Assembly (NCBI GenBank): GCA_945865935.1
Contig: CAMBFI010000003.1
Location: 117,754-181,753 of the forward strand
From: Bordetella parapertussis
GTDB lineage: Bacteria > Pseudomonadota > Gammaproteobacteria > Burkholderiales > Burkholderiaceae_B
Direction of reading: 5' to 3'
Length of the DNA stretch: 64,000 nucleotides
Part shown: one piece after another, positions 8,393 to 19,097 of the stretch
How the letters are laid out: each line of letters opens with the position of its first letter
Position numbering within the stretch: position 1 is the first letter of the stretch
Notes under the pieces: generated by a model
What the model saw: only the letters and a program-made list of their open reading frames with translations
Told to the model about the DNA's origin: nothing
Databases searched by the model: none
Made by a program: the position numbers and the translations under genes

Positions 8393-9201
8393 AAGCTTGC
8401 CCCCGAGCCGGTCCAGCGTCTCACCAAAAAGAGAGCAAGCCAAGTGACTATACCGAGTGTTATCGACAGTGACGCCGCCAATGCGAAATTGGCGTAGTTT
8501 GTGAATTCGCTATAAATCGTGATCGGCAACACTTCGAACTTACTCGCCAGTGTGAACGCCGTTCCAAACGCCCCCATTGCCGTCGCAAAGACAATCGCTG
8601 CCGAGGCGGCCGTAGTGGGTGTCAATTGGGGAAGCCATACATCACGAAGCAACTGAAACCGGTTCGCTCCGAGGGAGCGCGCGGCCTCTTCCACAGACCG
8701 ATCCATTGTTTGCGCAGCGGCGGTGTAGCTTGCAATCACACGCGGCAAAGAAAAATATAGATACGCTAAAAATAAGCCCGTCAGACCGTACGCAAACGTG
8801 ATGCGCCCTAAGCCAAACCACTCAAACGCATCTGCCATCGCACCTTGCCTGCCACCTAGCAAAATAATAAAAAAACCTACCACCACACCAGGAAACGACA
8901 AGGGGAGCGTCAAGAGGGAAAGCAACAAACGCCGTGCGATCACATGTGGTTTTGCTAAATAGAGCCCGACAGCCATTCCCAATGCGAGCGTGGCTATCGT
9001 TACCGCGACGGATAGCAAGAGCGTATTGACCAAGCTCTGCGCATAACGCGTATCCGTGAGAATAACGAAGTAGGTCTCCCACCCCTTTGTAGCCGGAAGT
9101 GTGACGAGCAGTGCCACGGGCAGGAGCCAGAATGCTGCAAAAAAAATACTGACGGGCATCAGGCACGCGCTCAGCGCAAGCCGAGACGAGGAGCCCGCCA
9201 T
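8389..9201 (-). CDS. ABC importer permease (PhnU/PotB/FbpB-like), first of pair
   Basis: Inner-membrane permease of about 270 residues with about six transmembrane segments. An EAA loop is present (AARSLGANRFQLLRDVWLPQL near residue 175). The ATG at 9201 has a CAGG-type ribosome site at suitable distance. A GTG at 9207, overlapping the TAG of the binding-protein gene, is the alternative start. Together with the next permease it forms a heterodimeric pore, as in PotBC or PhnUV transporters. The pair sits between its binding protein and its ATPase. Confidence 0.86.
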   Translation of the reverse strand: MAGSSSRLALSACLMPVSIFFAAFWLLPVALLVTLPATKGWETYFVILTDTRYAQSLVNTLLLSVAVTIATLALGMAVGLYLAKPHVIARRLLLSLLTLPLSFPGVVVGFFIILLGGRQGAMADAFEWFGLGRITFAYGLTGLFLAYLYFSLPRVIASYTAAAQTMDRSVEEAARSLGANRFQLLRDVWLPQLTPTTAASAAIVFATAMGAFGTAFTLASKFEVLPITIYSEFTNYANFALAASLSITLGIVTWLALFLVRRWTGSGASL

Positions 9202-9206
9202 GGTCA

Positions 9207-10220
9207 CTACCTGACTTGCTTGAGGTACGCGTCAGAGAACGCTTTCTGCACGCTAGCCATTTTGGAATAGTCAATCGCGACAGCGCGAGCGTAATCGGCT
9301 GCCGGCAAAAACCGCGACTGTGCTTCGGCCGACATTGCTGAGGCGCGAACCGGACGCAGGAAAGCGTTCGCCCAAAGCGCTTGACCAGCATCTGAGAGCA
9401 CAAAATCTAATACTCGCTTTCCATTTTCTGCGTTCGGGCCTTTGTTCACCAAGCTCATCACATAGGGAACCACAACCGTACCCTCAGAAGGAATCACGAA
9501 TTCAACATTGGCCTTATCCTTGTATTTGGCACGATACGCGTTGAAGTCATAGTCCAACAGAATGGCGATTTCACCAGAAAGCACGCGCGCATAGGATGTC
9601 TGCTTGGGAACGATTGGCTCATTCTTTTGCAAAGCGTTGAAGTATTCGATCGCTGGGCCAAAGTTATCCAAGTTACCGCCGCGCGCTTGATTCACCGCGA
9701 CCGCGCCCACGTAACCCACAAAGGCTGAGGCTGGATCCAGATAACCCACGAGGCCCTTGTACTGCGGATGCAGCAGATCGGCCCAAGACTTCGGTACTGG
9801 CTTGCCCTTTAGCGCATCTTTATTGACCATGAAGCCGAGCGTGCCAGAGTGAATCGTGAACCAGTTACCTGCAGGATCTTTCAAACCATCGGGGATTTGC
9901 TCCCAGCCAGCCGGACGATAGCCTGTCACCACACCGTCTTTGGCTGCTTGAATACCGAACGTGACGCCCAAGTACGTCACATCAGCGACGGGACTGTTTT
10001 TTTCAGCAATCAGCTGGGCAAGCGATTGGCCTGAGTTTTTGTTGTCAGGCGGAACAGTGATCCCAGTCTTCTCTTTAATCGCCTTTAACTGAGTTCCCCA
10101 GTCCGCCCACTCTGGCGGACAGTTGTAGCAGATAGCGGTTTGGGCACTGACCAATCCGCCTGTCAGCAGCGCAACCGCCGCCATGAAGCCTCGCAAGGCA
10201 TTGAGTCGTGATCTAGACAT
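9207..10220 (-). CDS. Periplasmic solute-binding protein, iron/polyamine/2-aminoethylphosphonate class
   Basis: Extracytoplasmic binding protein of 337 residues. From the ATG at 10220 there is a clean signal peptide (basic MSRSRLNALR, hydrophobic core, cleavage at VSA-QT) and an AAGGAG ribosome site about 8 bases upstream; an in-frame ATG at 10253 would spoil the signal sequence. The mature part begins AICYNCPPEWADWG and shows the bacterial class F/AfuA-type fold pattern (LHPQYKGLVGYLDP, then a late LVNKGPNAENGKRVLDF). An unusual Cys pair sits close to the mature N-terminus (CYNC) and could form a disulphide. The stop overlaps the downstream permease start region. Ligand unknown; context suggests an organophosphorus compound. 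Confidence 0.88.
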   Translation of the reverse strand: MSRSRLNALRGFMAAVALLTGGLVSAQTAICYNCPPEWADWGTQLKAIKEKTGITVPPDNKNSGQSLAQLIAEKNSPVADVTYLGVTFGIQAAKDGVVTGYRPAGWEQIPDGLKDPAGNWFTIHSGTLGFMVNKDALKGKPVPKSWADLLHPQYKGLVGYLDPASAFVGYVGAVAVNQARGGNLDNFGPAIEYFNALQKNEPIVPKQTSYARVLSGEIAILLDYDFNAYRAKYKDKANVEFVIPSEGTVVVPYVMSLVNKGPNAENGKRVLDFVLSDAGQALWANAFLRPVRASAMSAEAQSRFLPAADYARAVAIDYSKMASVQKAFSDAYLKQVR

Positions 10221-10274
10221 AGGAACTCTCCTTAAGTTTAAATATAAATACATCCATCAGTTCGTACTACTGAC

Positions 10275-11255
10275 TTAGTCAATTTTGACGTTGGCACGCC
10301 GAATCACATCAGCCCATCGGGCTCTTTCTTCCAAGACAAGCGCAGCGAGCTCCTTGCCCGTACTGGACCGAACCTCCGCGCCGTTCTTGTTAAACACTTC
10401 CAAAACTTTCGGATCAAGCAAGGCTTGTGCAGTCCGGCGCTCCAACAAACTGATCGTTGAAGGTGCTAGCCCCTTCGGGGCCATCAACCCATACCAGGAC
10501 TCCACAACAAAGCCCTCTAAGCCCGCTTGGGCCATTGTTGGCACTCCAGGCAACGACACAATCGGTGAGGCACTGGTCACGGCCAGAGCATGTAGCTTTC
10601 CGGCGCTGACGTGCGGCAAAGCAAGTGGGATATTTACAAAGGCGAAGTCAATTTGACCCCCCAGCAAGTCTGTCACAGCCTGAGTAGCGCTCTTGTAAGG
10701 CACGTGAACGACATCAAGATTCGCCATCAACCTCAACAACTCGCCCGAAAGGTGGTTGGAGGTGCCATTGCCAAACGACGCATAGGCGTGCTTACCGGGC
10801 GCCATCCGTATGGCCTCAATCAGCTCACTTAAAGTTTTCACCGGAAAACGTGGCCCGACCACAAGAACATTCGGCACCGCAGCGATCAAAGAAATCGGTG
10901 TGAAATCATCCTGAGCATTAAAAGGCAAGGACGGGTAGAGCAATGGATTAATAGCGTGGGTGCCCGTGGTCGCCATCAACAGCGTGTAGCCATCCGGCTT
11001 GGCCTTGGCGACATAGTCTGTCCCAAGGTTACCCCCCGCACCCAGTCGGTTCTCAACGACAATCGTTTGTTCGAGCTCCCTGCCCATGCGTTCAGAAAAC
11101 ACACGCGTCAATATATCCACACCGCCGCCAACCGCGAAAGGCACGACAATCTTAATAGGTTGAGACGGGTACGTTTGAGCAATGGCCACCTGAAACGAGG
11201 CCAAGCACATCACGACTGAGGCCAAGGCCTGGGTCAGGAAAGAAGAAAAAGACAC
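10275..11255 (-). CDS. Bug/TctC-family periplasmic binding protein
   Basis: A 326-residue tripartite tricarboxylate transporter receptor (Bug family), a family greatly expanded in Bordetella-like bacteria. It has a signal peptide ending near IAQT, then the characteristic YPSQPIKIVVPFAVGGGVDI and the Bug motif around PDGYTLLMATTGTHAINP. The start is a GTG at 11255; an in-frame stop lies just upstream, so no longer form exists. No TctA/TctB membrane genes are nearby, as is usual for orphan Bug proteins. It lies 54 bp upstream of the phosphate-island binding protein on the same strand and may share its transcript. Ligand unknown (usually a carboxylate). Confidence 0.9.
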   Translation of the reverse strand: MSFSSFLTQALASVVMCLASFQVAIAQTYPSQPIKIVVPFAVGGGVDILTRVFSERMGRELEQTIVVENRLGAGGNLGTDYVAKAKPDGYTLLMATTGTHAINPLLYPSLPFNAQDDFTPISLIAAVPNVLVVGPRFPVKTLSELIEAIRMAPGKHAYASFGNGTSNHLSGELLRLMANLDVVHVPYKSATQAVTDLLGGQIDFAFVNIPLALPHVSAGKLHALAVTSASPIVSLPGVPTMAQAGLEGFVVESWYGLMAPKGLAPSTISLLERRTAQALLDPKVLEVFNKNGAEVRSSTGKELAALVLEERARWADVIRRANVKID

Positions 11256-11307
11256 TGCGCCACCGTTTTAACGAGACAATGGACGCAGTTTAAGATGCCA
11301 ACATCTC

Positions 11308-11332
11308 AATGCCATGACGCTTTCATGGCATT
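11308..11332. terminator. Perfect 10-bp hairpin downstream of the histone-like gene
   Basis: Inverted repeat with arms aatgccatga (11308-11317) and tcatggcatt (11323-11332) around a 5-base loop. It lies between the histone-like gene (ending at 11365, minus strand) and the start of the Bug gene. No long T tract follows on the minus strand, so it could be a weak terminator or an mRNA 3'-end stabiliser; a TTTT follows on the plus strand. Confidence 0.5.
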
Positions 11333-11364
11333 TTGATTACACGATCCGTTACCGCAGGGTCATG

Positions 11365-11871
11365 TTATTTTTTTGGGCGTCCAGCGTGCAATGTTGTGAG
11401 TGCCGCACGTGCCGCAGCAAGTTGGGTAACCGAGAGTGTTTTTAGTAAGCCCACGCCGATACGTAAGAGGTCGCTCTTCTTGATCTCAAACCCTGCTTTC
11501 AAGGACGCCTTCTTAGTGTCCTGAAGAATCTGATACTCGTTGGCGGGCATCGTGAAGCTGTCACGTACCAATTTAACCTTTTTGGTCTTGGTGGCAGGTG
11601 CCGTTGTCGACGAAACAGGCTGTTTACTGCTTGGCGCCACTTTCTTGGCTGTTGCTTTCTTGGCTGTTGCTTTCTTGGCGGTTGCTTTCTTGGCGGTTGC
11701 TTTCTTGGCGGCTACTTTCTTGGCGGCTACTTTCTTAGTTGCCACTTTCTTTACTGAAGCCTTCTTGGCGACGGCCTTCTTTGCGGACGATTTTTTAGCA
11801 GGTACTTTTTTAACGGTGGGTTGTTCCGCCACCATTGCTGTGGTGTCCGCATCTTTGCTGGTGTTTTCCAT
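11365..11871 (-). CDS. Histone H1-like lysine/alanine-repeat DNA-binding protein
   Basis: A basic protein of 168 residues in two parts. Residues about 15-80 are an almost uninterrupted run of five-residue K-K-x-x-A units, like eukaryotic H1 tails and Bordetella BpH1. A C-terminal domain of about 65 residues follows (from VRDSFTMP to HAGRPKK), a conserved Burkholderiales module ending in GRPKK. It probably binds DNA non-specifically and affects nucleoid packing (family knowledge plus inference). I chose the ATG at 11871: AAGGA lies 6 bases upstream, whereas an ATG at 11877 would touch the ribosome site. A consensus-like sigma-70 promoter lies just upstream. Confidence 0.85.
   Translation of the reverse strand: MENTSKDADTTAMVAEQPTVKKVPAKKSSAKKAVAKKASVKKVATKKVAAKKVAAKKATAKKATAKKATAKKATAKKVAPSSKQPVSSTTAPATKTKKVKLVRDSFTMPANEYQILQDTKKASLKAGFEIKKSDLLRIGVGLLKTLSVTQLAAARAALTTLHAGRPKK
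11640..11775 (-). repeat. 15-bp tandem repeats coding KK-A-rich units
   Basis: Within the histone-like gene the plus-strand sequence repeats a 15-base unit of the type ctttcttggcggttg/ctttcttggctgttg about eight times, adjacent copies often identical. Each unit encodes a K-K-A-T-A or K-K-V-A-A pentapeptide. The length is a multiple of three, so slippage changes copy number without shifting the frame. Confidence 0.85.
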
Positions 11872-11927
11872 ATACATTCCTTTAAGAACCTTTAGTTAAA
11901 TTGATATAAATGATTTATACGATTTAT

Positions 11928-11957
11928 ATTATAAATACATAAAGGGTTTTTAGTCAA
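11928..11957 (-). promoter_or_regulatory. Strong sigma-70-type promoter of the histone-like gene
   Basis: On the minus strand, TTGACT (11957-11952) and a perfect TATAAT (11933-11928) are separated by 18 bp, in a very AT-rich stretch. Predicted transcription start is about 11920, giving a leader of roughly 50 nt before the ATG at 11871. The -35 lies a few bases from the end of bioY, so bioY transcripts may read into it. Confidence 0.7.
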
Positions 11958-11964
11958 AATGACA

Positions 11965-12537
11965 TCACGACGAAGGCTGTATCAACCGGGCTCTGCGGAT
12001 ACGGTTAGCCAACAAAGCGGCCACGCATGCCTTGATGACATCCCCAGGGAGGAATACCGTCACAGCCAACAGTGCCTTAGAAAAATCCATCTTCGCCACG
12101 ACGGCAAGCCACGGCACCCCTACTAGATAGACCACCAAAATCCCACCCACTACACTCGCCAACAGACAACGACCCACATCTTGGTAGGTGCTGCGCTTGC
12201 CACCGTCACTATCCACCTTGAAGGGACCCGCAAGGTAACCCACCATAAAGGCGCCGGGGATCATGCCCAGCAAGAACCCGCCCGTTGGACCCATCAGCAC
12301 AGCCAGTCCGGCTCGACCACCTGGCAGCACCGGCAAACCGACTAACGCTAACGTCACATATAGCAACAGCACGAGCCCAGCACGACGTGGGCCGAGCACC
12401 AAACCGGACAACATCACCCCAAAAGTCTGTAATGTGATGGGGACGGGCACCCAGGGCAGCACCACCGGTGGCAACGCCGCGAGTACGACAATCATCGCAG
12501 CAAACAGCGCCACAAGAACCAAATCCTTCGTTTTCAT
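11965..12537 (-). CDS. bioY: BioY, substrate-binding (S) component of the biotin ECF importer
   Basis: A 190-residue integral membrane protein, the usual BioY length, with about six hydrophobic helices. The family pattern is clear: PVPITLQTFGVML in the first loop, then VLMGPTGGFLLGMIPGAFMVGYLAG, and a final segment with FLPGDVIKA and conserved basic residues. BioY captures biotin in the membrane and works with an ECF module. Here the module is encoded directly upstream (12548-13818), so the unit is a dedicated BioMNY importer. The gap to the T component gene is 10 bp. Confidence 0.94.
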   Translation of the reverse strand: MKTKDLVLVALFAAMIVVLAALPPVVLPWVPVPITLQTFGVMLSGLVLGPRRAGLVLLLYVTLALVGLPVLPGGRAGLAVLMGPTGGFLLGMIPGAFMVGYLAGPFKVDSDGGKRSTYQDVGRCLLASVVGGILVVYLVGVPWLAVVAKMDFSKALLAVTVFLPGDVIKACVAALLANRIRRARLIQPSS

Positions 12538-12547
12538 TTACACACCT

Positions 12548-13144
12548 TTATGGTCTACGTGCATCAATCGCATCTGCAATCTCGGAGGCGCGCTGTATGG
12601 TACGCATTAACATGGGGAAGATCATCAAAAACGGTCGTCCTGGCAAGCCTCGCGCGAGGTGCGCCTCACGAATGTGACGCCACTGAACCCCCAGCTCCGG
12701 AATAAATCGCACAGTCAAGCCAATGACCAATGCAACCTGTTCTCGATCGACCCAGCCCCGTCGATCCATGGGTCCTAGCGCGTGATGTACAACGGCCATG
12801 ATTTGCGTAATCGAAGTTGTCGACAACACGACGATGGCTGTCAACAACAAGGCGAACATTCGCAGACTGACTTCAAGTGCGAGCCAGATCCCTTGCGTGA
12901 ACCACGCGATCAGCCCGACATACAGCACGATCCAGCATGCCGGGCGAAGCTGTCTGAGCAATCGCGCAAAGGGAATACGAAGCTGAGCGATCAGCAAACC
13001 AGCACTCAAGACAACCAAGAAAAGACACCATAGCTGGTCTACCCACAATAAGGTCGCACCCAGACCAATCAGTGCGCATAACTTGTACGAAGCCCGCAAG
13101 CGATGCAGCCAGGTATCTCCTGGGGTGAACAACACGCCGTTCAT
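12548..13144 (-). CDS. bioN: BioN, transmembrane (T) component of the biotin ECF importer
   Basis: A 198-residue EcfT-family membrane protein (CbiQ/BioN). Four to five hydrophobic segments occupy the first two thirds. The C-terminal coupling region holds the two Ala-Arg-Gly-type motifs that contact the ATPases: REAHLARG is plainly visible near residue 170 and a second motif (QRASEIADAIDARRP) closes the protein. I chose the ATG at 13144, which forms an ATGA overlap with the stop of the ATPase gene; an in-frame TTG at 13150 is the alternative. Confidence 0.9.
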   Translation of the reverse strand: MNGVLFTPGDTWLHRLRASYKLCALIGLGATLLWVDQLWCLFLVVLSAGLLIAQLRIPFARLLRQLRPACWIVLYVGLIAWFTQGIWLALEVSLRMFALLLTAIVVLSTTSITQIMAVVHHALGPMDRRGWVDREQVALVIGLTVRFIPELGVQWRHIREAHLARGLPGRPFLMIFPMLMRTIQRASEIADAIDARRP

Positions 13145-13818
13145 GCGCAATGCCGCCGATACCAGGTCACCGCCTCATCAGGCGGGCCATCAAACGCCAC
13201 AGATCCATGGTCGATCACCAGGACACGATCCATGCGCTCAATCAACGAAAGGTCATGACTGACGACTATGGCCTGCTGAGGCAACTGAGTAATAATCTCT
13301 ACCAAGCGGTTGCGCATGCGTAAGTCCAGCTGTGTTGTCGGCTCATCAAAGATGATGAGCTCTGGCTCCAACACCAACACCCCAGCAAGAGCCACAAGCT
13401 GCTTTTCTCCGCCAGATAGGGTGTGCACCGAGCGCTCCAGCAAATCCGAAACACCTAGATTCGCGAGCGCAACAGCCACCTTCTGTTGGCGTTGATCGAG
13501 CGAAAAAACCTTCGCATCCAAGCCCCAGAGCAAATCCTCACCGACAATCGGAAGCACGAGCTGATTTTCCGGATTTTGGAAAACAAACCCCACCCGCCGG
13601 CGCAAGGCACGACTATTTTCACGGGCACATAACCCATTTACGCGGACCGCGCCCGCGCAAGGCTGGACCAACCCGTTTATCAAGCGCGCGAGGCTGCTCT
13701 TACCGGAACCGTTCGAGCCAATGATTCCAATTCGCCCCTCACTCAACGCCAAGTTGAGATTGCTCAGGATCACCCGCCCGTCCAAACGGACCATCACATT
13801 TTCGAACTCGATTAACAT
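13141..13818 (-). CDS. bioM: BioM, ATPase (A) component of the biotin ECF importer
   Basis: A 225-residue ABC ATPase of the ECF class (CbiO/BioM). It has Walker A (GSNGSGKSS), a Q-loop (FVFQNPENQLV, the ECF-typical form), the signature LSGGEKQLV, Walker B (LIIFDEPTTQLD) and H-loop His (VSHDLSLI). The ATG at 13818 gives the normal family start (MLIEFENV). An in-frame ATG at 13911 would add an unrelated 31-residue leader reaching into the msrB start, so I reject it. First gene of the minus-strand bioMNY operon, divergent from msrB with only 53 bp between the starts. No biotin-specific operator was recognised. Confidence 0.92.
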   Translation of the reverse strand: MLIEFENVMVRLDGRVILSNLNLALSEGRIGIIGSNGSGKSSLARLINGLVQPCAGAVRVNGLCARENSRALRRRVGFVFQNPENQLVLPIVGEDLLWGLDAKVFSLDQRQQKVAVALANLGVSDLLERSVHTLSGGEKQLVALAGVLVLEPELIIFDEPTTQLDLRMRNRLVEIITQLPQQAIVVSHDLSLIERMDRVLVIDHGSVAFDGPPDEAVTWYRRHCA

Positions 13819-13871
13819 AGAGCCGATTATGCCCGAGAACTTTTTTAAGAATCTACACTCCAAACTCAAGT

Positions 13872-14270
13872 ATGAAAAAAATCGCAAAATCCGAGGCCGA
13901 ATGGAAAGCACAGCTTTCCGCCGAACAATTCTACGTCGCGCGCCAAAAAGGCACCGAGCGCCCCTTTACGGGTGAATTCTGGGACCACACCGCCTATGGG
14001 ATCTATCGCTGCGTGGGTTGTGGCACCGCCTTGTTCGCCTCAGACACTAAATTCGATGCGGGTTGTGGCTGGCCAAGCTATTTTGAGGCGCTCGACCCCG
14101 CGAACGTCAAAGAAGAAACAGACATGTCGCATGGAATGCTGCGCACCGAGGTGATGTGCAATATATGCGACAGTCATTTAGGGCATGTGTTCCCTGATGG
14201 TCCACCCCCCACCGGCTTGCGCTACTGCATCAACTCGCTCTCGCTCACCTTCGAGCCGCTCAAGCCATGA
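13872..14270 (+). CDS. msrB: Peptide-methionine (R)-S-oxide reductase MsrB
   Basis: A 132-residue repair enzyme that reduces methionine-R-sulfoxide in proteins. Zn-binding pairs are C47/C50 (CVGC) and C96/C99 (CNIC). The catalytic Cys is C119 in RYCINS. The family stretch CGWPSY is at residues 65-70. There is no signal peptide, so it is cytoplasmic. It is the first gene of a tightly coupled operon: its stop overlaps the yciB start (ATGA), and the same 4-bp overlap recurs at the next two junctions. Confidence 0.95.
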   Translation: MKKIAKSEAEWKAQLSAEQFYVARQKGTERPFTGEFWDHTAYGIYRCVGCGTALFASDTKFDAGCGWPSYFEALDPANVKEETDMSHGMLRTEVMCNICDSHLGHVFPDGPPPTGLRYCINSLSLTFEPLKP

Positions 14271-14854
14271 AAAAATTCCTTTTTGACCTATTTCCGCTAA
14301 TTCTATTTTTTGCGGCCTACAAATTTGCCGGTATTTATGTGGCAACGGGCGTAGCCATGGCAGCGGCCATTCTGCAGATCCTCTGGATCAAGTTGCGTGG
14401 CAATCCCGTGGAGACGATGCACTGGGTTAACCTTTCTATTATTGTGGTTTTCGGTGGTGCCACCCTCTGGTTGCAGAACGAGGCCTTTATTAAGTGGAAG
14501 CCGACTGCACTGTATTGGCTCTTTGGCGGTGTACTGCTTGGCAGCAAATTCTTCACAGGCCGCAATCTGATGCAGAAGCTGCTGGGTGAGAAAATCGCGA
14601 TGCCAGACGTCGCCTGGACCCGCTTGAATCTCGCTTGGGCACTCTTTTTTATCGCCGCCGGTGGCCTGAACCTGTTTGTCGCTTTTTCGGGCTTGTTTAC
14701 CGAAGAGCAGTGGGTGAATTTCAAAGTATTTGGCCTCATGGCGCTGCTGATCGTGTTCGTGATTGGCCAATCGTTATGGTTGGGCAAGCACCTTGAGCAA
14801 CCACCCGAAGAAGTCCAGAAAGGCCCTCCGGCCGCGAATGACCCGAAAATATGA
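14267..14854 (+). CDS. yciB: YciB/IspA-type inner-membrane septation protein
   Basis: A 195-residue multi-pass membrane protein with about five hydrophobic segments, the length and start ([14 protein letters not shown]) of the YciB/intracellular septation protein A family. The conserved [22 protein letters not shown] segment is present in the middle. YciB is linked to cell-envelope synthesis and septation; its biochemical action is not established. It sits between msrB and bolA with 4-bp overlaps at both ends, an arrangement common in Burkholderiales. Confidence 0.93.
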   Translation: MKKFLFDLFPLILFFAAYKFAGIYVATGVAMAAAILQILWIKLRGNPVETMHWVNLSIIVVFGGATLWLQNEAFIKWKPTALYWLFGGVLLGSKFFTGRNLMQKLLGEKIAMPDVAWTRLNLAWALFFIAAGGLNLFVAFSGLFTEEQWVNFKVFGLMALLIVFVIGQSLWLGKHLEQPPEEVQKGPPAANDPKI

Positions 14855-15126
14855 CCAATCCCCACCTCACCCTGCTTCGCGATCGCCTAGGCGCTCTAAA
14901 TGCGCTTGAACTGGACATCCAAGACGACTCCCATCTTCACGCTGGTCATGCCGGCAGTAAGGGGGGAGCCAGCCATCTCAGTGCCACCATCGTGGCGGAA
15001 TGTTTTGCCAACAAGTCGATGCTTGCACAACATCGGCTAGTGTATGATCTCGTGCGCGATTTAATCCCCCACCCGATTCACGCTCTCGTACTGTCGACTC
15101 GGGCGCCTTCCAAAGGAAATACATGA
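14851..15126 (+). CDS. BolA-family protein
   Basis: A 91-residue BolA/IbaG-like protein. Features of the family are an N-terminal helix (LRDRLGALNALELDIQDDS), a His-rich turn (HLHAGHAG) and the helix-turn-helix-like core ending in IHALVLSTRAP. The conserved His of the SHxHxGH region, which with a monothiol glutaredoxin can hold a [2Fe-2S] cluster, is present. The role is probably iron-sulfur trafficking or envelope stress regulation. Coupled to yciB before it and to the parvulin gene after it by ATGA overlaps. Confidence 0.9.
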   Translation: MTNPHLTLLRDRLGALNALELDIQDDSHLHAGHAGSKGGASHLSATIVAECFANKSMLAQHRLVYDLVRDLIPHPIHALVLSTRAPSKGNT

Positions 15127-15896
15127 AACGTATCGTTATGTTTGCTGCCGCCCTGGCATTGGCAGCACCTATTTATGCACAAAACGTCGCCACCGTGAAT
15201 GGCAAGCCCATCACCAAAGCCAATGTCGACGAATTCGTCAAACTGCTCGGCACGCAAGGCGCCGCAGATTCTCCGCAGCTACGCGAACAAGTCAAGGAAG
15301 AGCTCATCAACCGTCAGGTGATGGTCCAAGCTGCTGAAGCCGCTGGGTTATTGAAAGACGCGACGATCACCGTTGAACTTGAGTTGGCGCGTCAAGGCAT
15401 CCTGGTGCGTGCATTGATGGCCGACTACCTCAAAAAGAATCCCATCACCGACGCTAAGATTCAAGCCGAATACGACAAGCTGAAAAAAGCGGAAGACGGT
15501 AAGTTCGAATACGAAGTACGCCATATCCTGGTCGAAGACGAAAAAACTGCCAATGATATGCAAGCCAAACTCAAGGCGAAGTCAGCCAAGTTTGAAGAGC
15601 TCGCTAAGTCATCGAAAGATCCGGGCAGCGCCGAGAAAGGTGGAAACCTAGGTTGGGCGGCTGATTCGAACTACGTTGAGCCCTTCGCGAAAGCAGTGGC
15701 TGCCACACCCAAGGGTCAGCTTTCTGAAAAGCCTGTGCAGTCGCAGTTCGGCTGGCACGTGATCGAAGTCTTGGACAAGCGTCCCGTCGAGTTCCCTCCG
15801 CTTGATAAAGTCCGCAAAGAGCTCGAGCAAATGATGCGCGAACAAACTCTCGCTGCCTATCAGGCTGACTTACGTAGCAAAGCTAAAGTTCAATAA
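15123..15896 (+). CDS. Periplasmic parvulin-type peptidyl-prolyl cis-trans isomerase
   Basis: A 257-residue foldase with a Sec signal peptide (MKRIVMFAAALALAAPIYAQ, cleavage at YAQ-N or AQ). An N-terminal chaperone-like helical region precedes a single parvulin domain at about residues 135-225. Its landmarks are VRHILVEDEK, SSKDPGSAEKGGNLGW, and QFGWHVIEVLDKR. Similar Burkholderiales proteins help outer-membrane proteins fold. Last gene of the msrB-yciB-bolA operon, followed by a hairpin terminator. Related to SurA/PrsA but shorter, so I give no gene symbol. Confidence 0.92.
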   Translation: MKRIVMFAAALALAAPIYAQNVATVNGKPITKANVDEFVKLLGTQGAADSPQLREQVKEELINRQVMVQAAEAAGLLKDATITVELELARQGILVRALMADYLKKNPITDAKIQAEYDKLKKAEDGKFEYEVRHILVEDEKTANDMQAKLKAKSAKFEELAKSSKDPGSAEKGGNLGWAADSNYVEPFAKAVAATPKGQLSEKPVQSQFGWHVIEVLDKRPVEFPPLDKVRKELEQMMREQTLAAYQADLRSKAKVQ

Positions 15897-15941
15897 GACT
15901 TGGGGTCGCACCAGCGATTTGGTGTAAACCGCAAACCGCTC

Positions 15942-18014
<2,073 letters not shown>

Positions 18015-19076
18015 TCAGGCAAATACCCGGCGTGCCCGCGGGCTGCCCGCAGCAAGCCCGGCTTGTTCAAGTTGCTGATACAGTGTCTTGAGACGTTCAT
18101 CGATGACTGCATCCGAACCGGGCTGCACGGGGCGACCCTGATCATCAACGAGTTCAGCACCGACGCGACGTGCCAACTCAAAACCAACCTCAACCATTTT
18201 TCCGAAGGCGCGCGTATCGGCTGGACTGCAAGGCACATCCAGCAGCAGGCTCAAGCGATCGACACCCGCCATCCCCGCATCGAATGACTCAGAATCTGAA
18301 CGCGCCAAACTGAAGCACACAAGTCCATACTCGCCCAACCAAACCAATTGTCCGTTCACGGGTACAAACCCCATATTCTCTGCTGCATTGGTTACATCCG
18401 ACACGGGATGATTTGTACCCATCAACAAGGTCAACCCAACTTGAGTATCCAACCCCGCACACATATCATCCAAGCGTGAGGCTAAGTCCAGTACGCGCTG
18501 CTGATCAGGACCTTCAATGGCGCACTCCAACTGTTCAGCCAAACTCTGGGCGCGATTCCAAATTTGCGACCACTCGATCGCGGACAAGGCGCCGCTGCGA
18601 TTCGCCAACAACACCGCTAGATGGACGGCGTCGTACGAAACACTTGGCGCAATGTCAGCTTGGAGGTGTCCCTCTGTATCCTGGGCAAAAATACGCACGG
18701 TCTTACGACCCGCCGTCCGCAACGGATGAATGAGTGGCAGCAGGTCTTCGCCCAGCATTGGGCCTTGGAAAGCAATTTCAATCACAATCTCAGTCGACGG
18801 GTCGGGCTCTTGCGCATCAGGCATCGCATCAGGATGCTGGGACGCACCGATGCGCTCCGTCACATTGATACCACCCGCACTCATCCCACCCAAGCCTGGC
18901 TCACGGCGTACATCACCCACCGCAGCGGTTTCGGCAAGCAAGGGGTCTTGCTCGATGACAGGCATCTGGGCCTGCATACGGCGGCGCACGCGTTGGTCTT
19001 GGAACCAATTAAAGCCCAGCACCAACACAATCACGACCAGACCAATCACGATCAAATAGATTTGCAACTCACTCAT
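18015..19076 (-). CDS. zipA: Cell division protein ZipA
   Basis: A 353-residue ZipA-type protein. One N-terminal transmembrane helix (residues 5-22) is followed by a short basic stretch (QDQRVRRRMQ). An acidic/proline-containing linker comes next, then a C-terminal FtsZ-binding domain from about residue 95 (TEIVIEIAFQGP) to 335. It anchors FtsZ to the inner membrane at the division site. It lies between smc (21 bp upstream) and ligA (6 bp downstream). The C-terminal domain is diverged compared with E. coli ZipA, as is normal in betaproteobacteria; gene order supports the call. Confidence 0.88.
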   Translation of the reverse strand: MSELQIYLIVIGLVVIVLVLGFNWFQDQRVRRRMQAQMPVIEQDPLLAETAAVGDVRREPGLGGMSAGGINVTERIGASQHPDAMPDAQEPDPSTEIVIEIAFQGPMLGEDLLPLIHPLRTAGRKTVRIFAQDTEGHLQADIAPSVSYDAVHLAVLLANRSGALSAIEWSQIWNRAQSLAEQLECAIEGPDQQRVLDLASRLDDMCAGLDTQVGLTLLMGTNHPVSDVTNAAENMGFVPVNGQLVWLGEYGLVCFSLARSDSESFDAGMAGVDRLSLLLDVPCSPADTRAFGKMVEVGFELARRVGAELVDDQGRPVQPGSDAVIDERLKTLYQQLEQAGLAAGSPRARRVFA

Positions 19077-19097
19077 GTGTTGCCTCTAGTATCAGGA

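Noticed and set aside
11540..11899. Plus-strand frame coding a repetitive FLAVA-type hydrophobic protein
   Set aside because: Mirror image of the KKxxA repeat gene; the hydrophobic repeats arise only from the complementary strand.
13819..13871. Possible biotin riboswitch or BirA/BioR operator before bioMNY
   Set aside because: The 53-bp gap shows no known biotin operator palindrome and is too short for a riboswitch.
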